NCBI GenBank assembly: GCA_023423015.1
Contig: JAFAGE010000251.1
Coordinates: forward strand, 1-6,871
DNA from: Bacteroidota bacterium
GTDB lineage: Bacteria > Bacteroidota > Bacteroidia > Chitinophagales > Chitinophagaceae
DNA: 6,871 nucleotides
Reading direction: 5' to 3'
A program made the position numbers and the translations under genes. Below, in pieces: positions 5,140-6,871 of this stretch (position 1 is the stretch's first letter; every line of letters begins with the position of its first letter). The notes under the pieces were generated by a model, which saw nothing but the letters and a program-made list of their open reading frames with translations, made no database searches and was not told the DNA's origin.

Positions 5140-6871
5140 AACTTTGATTTTATCTTTTTCTAACCGTTTTGCGAGGTGGTTTGCCAAAACACCTCCCCAA
5201 CTGTAGCCATAAATTACAACTTCGCCGTCATCGGTATGATTTTCCTTAATGTATTCATAAGCAGCTTGGGTTGCATCGTCTAAGTTAACGGGCTCTAGAA
5301 CTGCGGTACTGCCTACCGGCGTTGAAGCGTTTTTTGTTTTGATATAGGGCGAAGAGAAATTCTTAATGCTCCCTCCTCTTGAATGAATATGTCCACTCTG
5401 GACTCCTTGTACAATTTGTCCGGTTGAACCTAACCCGCCGTTAGACGACAAATCTGCTCTCGCAAACACTACAACCACATCTCCCGGATCTGCGCCCTTT
5501 ATATCTACATATCGAATCGGATTGTTAAATACATACGAGAAAGGTGAGATCGTTTCATATTTTTCAACTTTCGGATCAATCACACCCCACCTGCCAATCT
5601 GCACGTCATACATCCTGGCGCCATAGTCGTACCATTCGATGCCACTTCCATCAATAAACTCTTGCTCCTGCTTTTCCTTTCCGTTGTACTCAAATTTATT
5701 CTCAAGTTTGCCAATCGCCTTGGAACTTATCCCCGCCATCGCTAGTCCAAACGGATAATAATGCGTTTCCTCGAGTAGTGGTCCGCGGATGTGCGATACC
5801 TGGAGGTTGTCAAAGAACACATCGATGTTGTTGCTGATGTTGCTCACATAAATATACAAATAGCCGCTTTTCGGTATGGCTAAATTTGTTCGGGTGTGGG
5901 TAGTGTAGGTGTTCGATGTGCCCACCTGCTCGTAGCCGCTGCCGGTGCTTTCGAATTTGAATTGTTCATTCAGCAGTATCCAGTTGATATAGGCACGCGG
6001 CCGCGAAGTGACGGGTGAATGCGTATTCAAAAACGACGTGGCAACTGTTGTAGGTAATCCGCTTGCGGTAAGGTCTGCACCGGTTACTTTTCCTCCCGAA
6101 GCACCTGCGAGGCCACTGGCCAGTGCAGCCGCCAGTTCCGCCACCGGGTTAGGCGCCTGTGTTGGCGTGCTGCCGCTGTTCCACCAGCTGTTTACGGCCA
6201 GGTTCAGTTTATCGCCCGCCATCACTTTCAGCACAATGGCAGGACCAATTTTCTGCAGGCCCGATGCGGCGCTCACCCGCGCCACACGCGCATTGCCGGG
6301 AGGTGTATTGGCAGGATAACCGCTGGGCACATTCACGCGCGTAGATGGCAGGTTGCTGTAAAATGCCTCTTCGGTGGTAGCCGTTGCCGTTTCCATGGTG
6401 GCGGCAGGGTACATGTCGGTCTGCGTTTCTTCGGTAAGCACCATGCGCACGTTGCCGAGGTGATCCTTCACAAAGTAATCGTAACTCAGTTTTGCGGGCG
6501 TAGCACCCACTATGGGGGTAAAACGGATCCGTCCTTCCTCGTGCTGAACAAACTGCAGTGTATCGTTCACCAGCACCAATGGCCCCAGGTACAGGGTAGT
6601 GGTTGTTTTAGGTCCCTCCACCGTCACCTTTCGTTGTTTATTTCCTGCGGCGTCGTAGGTGTAGGTAACAGTGCCCTTGCCGGTAAAGCTCACCAGCGTA
6701 GGCAGGTTAAGGTGATTGTAACTCACCAGGAAACCCTTGTTATTATCCAGCGTCAGGTTCCCGTTAACGTCGTGATTGTAATCGTTGGTAACGTTGGTGC
6801 CGTTTCTGAAATCCCCAGGTTTGCTGTTGTCGTTGGGGATATCGTCTACCACATTCACAAGTTTATTGCTG
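4945..6871 (-). CDS. RHS repeat protein, 3' part, with frameshifted alpha/beta-hydrolase tip
   Basis: The frame is open to the right edge, so the start lies outside; numbering here is from GTG 6858 (637 residues). Residues 1-130 hold YD-type RHS text (YNHDVNGNLTLD, YTYDAAGNKQRK, YLGPLVLVN). KDHLGNVRMVLTEE at 131-144 marks the core, followed by the segment shared with the other copies up to AMAGISS (about 373-379). Then come WYDYGARMYD, IGRWGVIDP (about 421-429) and FNNPIRY. The tip (from ~455) includes GDVVVVFARAD, GHIHSRGG and EVVIYGYSWGGVLANHLAKR, with the nucleophile elbow G-Y-S-W-G at 551-555 (Ser553), typical of lipase/esterase-like alpha/beta-hydrolases. After KVNLLL (~577) the frame goes wrong and ends at TGA 4945-4947, while Asp and His regions lie in other frames. 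As read, the enzyme should be inactive unless the shifts are sequence errors. Confidence 0.85.
   Translation of the reverse strand, partial: SNKLVNVVDDIPNDNSKPGDFRNGTNVTNDYNHDVNGNLTLDNNKGFLVSYNHLNLPTLVSFTGKGTVTYTYDAAGNKQRKVTVEGPKTTTTLYLGPLVLVNDTLQFVQHEEGRIRFTPIVGATPAKLSYDYFVKDHLGNVRMVLTEETQTDMYPAATMETATATTEEAFYSNLPSTRVNVPSGYPANTPPGNARVARVSAASGLQKIGPAIVLKVMAGDKLNLAVNSWWNSGSTPTQAPNPVAELAAALASGLAGASGGKVTGADLTASGLPTTVATSFLNTHSPVTSRPRAYINWILLNEQFKFESTGSGYEQVGTSNTYTTHTRTNLAIPKSGYLYIYVSNISNNIDVFFDNLQVSHIRGPLLEETHYYPFGLAMAGISSKAIGKLENKFEYNGKEKQEQEFIDGSGIEWYDYGARMYDVQIGRWGVIDPKVEKYETISPFSYVFNNPIRYVDIKGADPGDVVVVFARADLSSNGGLGSTGQIVQGVQSGHIHSRGGSIKNFSSPYIKTKNASTPVGSTAVLEPVNLDDATQAAYEYIKENHTDDGEVVIYGYSWGGVLANHLAKRLEKDKIKVNLLLLLTPQMAHRAIKLIAQLVTMLKKTIMSTKKTNRLLDLEAVRMSEKMEAKMELRMNFYKLY
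5711..6444 (-). repeat. RHS core direct repeat, copy B
   Basis: This is the partner of 3617-4350, with an ungapped alignment at an offset of 2094. Parts of it also match 1-90 (as 6047-6136) and 1675-1842. This copy is still joined to upstream RHS sequence and is probably the parent-like version in the window. Confidence 0.9.

Noticed and set aside
1..6871. Search for CRISPR arrays, tRNA/rRNA genes and IS elements
   Set aside because: No regularly spaced repeats, cloverleaf-like sequence, transposase motifs or terminal inverted repeats were seen; the long repeats are RHS core copies.

Overview
The window looks like chromosomal DNA of a Bacteroidota bacterium, most likely a Chitinophagaceae/Chitinophaga-type genome. 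The grounds are the style of the RHS core (PFGLAMAGISS, YDYGARMYD, IGRW..IDP, NNPIRY motifs), an LSSC lipobox lipoprotein and weak ribosome-binding sites. This placement is inferred from sequence style, not from a search.

Nearly everything reads on the minus strand, so transcription runs from high to low coordinates. The window is a series of RHS tip/immunity cassettes. Right to left: (1) the 3' part of a long RHS protein, open to the right edge, with an alpha/beta-hydrolase (lipase-like) tip (4945-6871). Its last ~100 residues are displaced by two apparent 1-base deletions. A three-TM small protein (4542-4844) follows at once. (2) A headless RHS core copy (2743-4350), about 97% identical in protein to copy 1 over ~240 residues, with an unrelated C-terminal tip ending in a small basic toxin-like domain. 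An acidic 122-aa putative immunity protein (2365-2733) follows. (3) A shorter core relic (about 1675-1842) leading into a DUF4329/JAMM-like tip (911-1708), then a lipoprotein (256-906). (4) A 90-bp piece of a fourth core copy (1-90) running off the left edge.

The boundaries between cassettes 2/3 and 3/4 hold plus-strand remains of XRE-family helix-turn-helix regulators (2044-2312, multiply frameshifted; 91-199, C-terminus only). Each remnant is followed directly by a strong rho-independent hairpin that the convergent immunity gene shares. A 35-bp near-perfect palindrome (1897-1931) lies upstream of the more complete HTH relic.

Interpretation: this is a graveyard or reservoir of displaced RHS 3' ends, built by repeated recombination at a near-identical core. 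Only the rightmost gene is joined to upstream RHS sequence here. The others lack a visible start region and may be silent donors of new tips, with the immunity genes kept. The least characterised parts are the basic toxin-like tip with its acidic partner, and the repeated HTH-terminator boundary.
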